Source: Pseudovibrio sp. M1P-2-3
Lineage (GTDB): Bacteria > Pseudomonadota > Alphaproteobacteria > Rhizobiales > Stappiaceae
Direction: 5' to 3'
Assembly: GCF_031501865.1 (NCBI RefSeq)
Contig: NZ_JARRCW010000001.1
Span: forward strand, 257,001-321,000
Length of the DNA: 64,000 nucleotides
The notes under the pieces are model-generated. The model worked only from the letters and a program-made list of their open reading frames with translations, ran no database searches and was not told where the DNA came from. How positions within the stretch are numbered: position 1 is the first letter of the stretch; every line of letters begins with the position of its first letter. This document shows, in pieces, positions 63,365 through 64,000 of this stretch. The translations under genes and the position numbers were made by a program.

Positions 63365-64000
63365 GTGAGCAAATTTGACTTGAGCCCCGCGGAACTTCAA
63401 AAGGAGGAACTACCTCAAGCAGTGGCTGGCCCTGCTTCGGCAGTGGCGATCAATACGAAGTTACCGTTTTCACCGGAACAATTGATTCTTTTGTTCAACC
63501 ATAACCAATGGGAAGAGTTTATTCGTGAGTGGGCGCACTATCAAAAGTCTCAATATAAGCTAGTCGTAAAGCTCGGTGGAGCGAACGACTATGGTATTGA
63601 TGTAGCTGCATTCACAACAAAGAGTGGTTTTACTGGGGCTTGGGATACATTTCAATGCAAGCACTACTCAACCCCTTTGACCCCGGCCGTTGCCTTGCCC
63701 GAACTGGCTAAAACCTTATGGCACACCTTCAATAAGCGTATTTCAGTTCCTGAGAACTACTACTTTTTTGCGCCGAAAGATTGTGGTGAATCTCTAAAAA
63801 AGCTGCTCCTAGATTCAGGTGCTCTCAAAGACAAAGTGTGCTCAGACTGGAATAAAAGCTGCTCAGCAAAAATCACCAAGACTCAAAATGTCAAACTTGA
63901 AGGAAAATTCAAGTTATATGTTGAGGCCTTTGATTTCAGTATTTTCAAATACAAGCCGAGCCTTGAAGTTATTGAGGAGCACCGTAAGACACCATATCAT
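63365..64000 (+). CDS. ABC-three-component-system-like protein, N-terminal nuclease-fold part (truncated by window end)
   Basis: The frame starts at GTG 63365 (the only in-frame start after a stop at 63341) and is open to the last base, 212 codons. It reads ISNT-like lead, then FSPEQLILLFNHNQWEEFIREWA, GGANDYGIDVAAF and DTFQCKHYSTPLTP: an E, a D in G-I-D-V and Q-x-K in QCKHY form the PD-(D/E)xK (Mrr-type) nuclease pattern. KLEGKFKLYVEAFDFSIF and LEVIEEHRKTPYH follow. I recall this layout from ABC-3C conflict-system proteins, where such a domain precedes a C-terminal ABC-3C domain. That domain and the partner SMC/ABC ATPase would lie beyond the window. The nuclease motif is visible; the ABC-3C assignment is from memory of the family. 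Confidence 0.6.
   Translation, partial: MSKFDLSPAELQKEELPQAVAGPASAVAINTKLPFSPEQLILLFNHNQWEEFIREWAHYQKSQYKLVVKLGGANDYGIDVAAFTTKSGFTGAWDTFQCKHYSTPLTPAVALPELAKTLWHTFNKRISVPENYYFFAPKDCGESLKKLLLDSGALKDKVCSDWNKSCSAKITKTQNVKLEGKFKLYVEAFDFSIFKYKPSLEVIEEHRKTPYH

Overview
The window looks like chromosome from a moderate-GC alphaproteobacterium of the Hyphomicrobiales, probably near Stappiaceae such as Pseudovibrio or Labrenzia. The reasons are the gene order tsaD-gpsA-YCII-EVE opposite hemC-hemD-mitofilin-HemY, an initiation factor 3 gene with a rare start codon, an ethylmalonyl-CoA-pathway mesaconyl-CoA hydratase, and degenerate intergenic repeats of the rhizobial RIME type. The placement is inference from family knowledge; no search was run. 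TTG starts with good Shine-Dalgarno (SD) sequences recur (EamA transporter, sugar-binding protein, EVE protein, hemC, hemD).

1-8.8 kb: 3' end of a cysteine-cluster protein, an amidohydrolase, mesaconyl-CoA hydratase, a RidA protein, beta-carbonic anhydrase, an APC amino-acid permease, leuB, a small unknown protein, a GNAT acetyltransferase and a small membrane protein. 8.8-12.4 kb: asd behind a long leader that contains a threonine-rich short reading frame, an M20 peptidase, and an orphan small gene whose SD can be buried in a stem. 12.4-17.4 kb: cyoABCD (cytochrome bo3 quinol oxidase) and two tandem paralogous secreted peptides with charged tails. 17.7-20.3 kb: nnrS, nnrU and a DUF2478 gene (nitrogen-oxide theme). 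20.3-24 kb: esterase, YrbL-like protein, EamA transporter, phosphoesterase and a 46-residue membrane peptide.

24.3-39 kb is largely housekeeping: pheST, a BamE-like lipoprotein, 1-Cys peroxiredoxin, alpha/beta hydrolases, an ArsR/SRPBCC pair with a perfect operator-like inverted repeat, lepA, mepA, a glycosyltransferase, infC and rpmI-rplT. 39-48.6 kb: an aldo-keto reductase/LysR pair, then a LacI-type regulator facing a five-gene alpha-glucoside uptake and hydrolysis operon, with two identical LacI-type operators between them. 48.6-54.2 kb: a small secreted protein, a 1112-residue RTX serralysin-type protease, an AT-rich gap and a short-chain dehydrogenase. 54.4-62.9 kb: the conserved tsaD/hemCD block.

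The window ends at a tRNA-Thr(CGT) gene. Directly downstream lie tandem 12-bp repeats typical of integrase arm sites and the start of a gene that resembles the nuclease-domain protein of ABC-three-component (ABC-3C) conflict systems. This is probably the left edge of a genomic island carrying a defence system that continues beyond the window.
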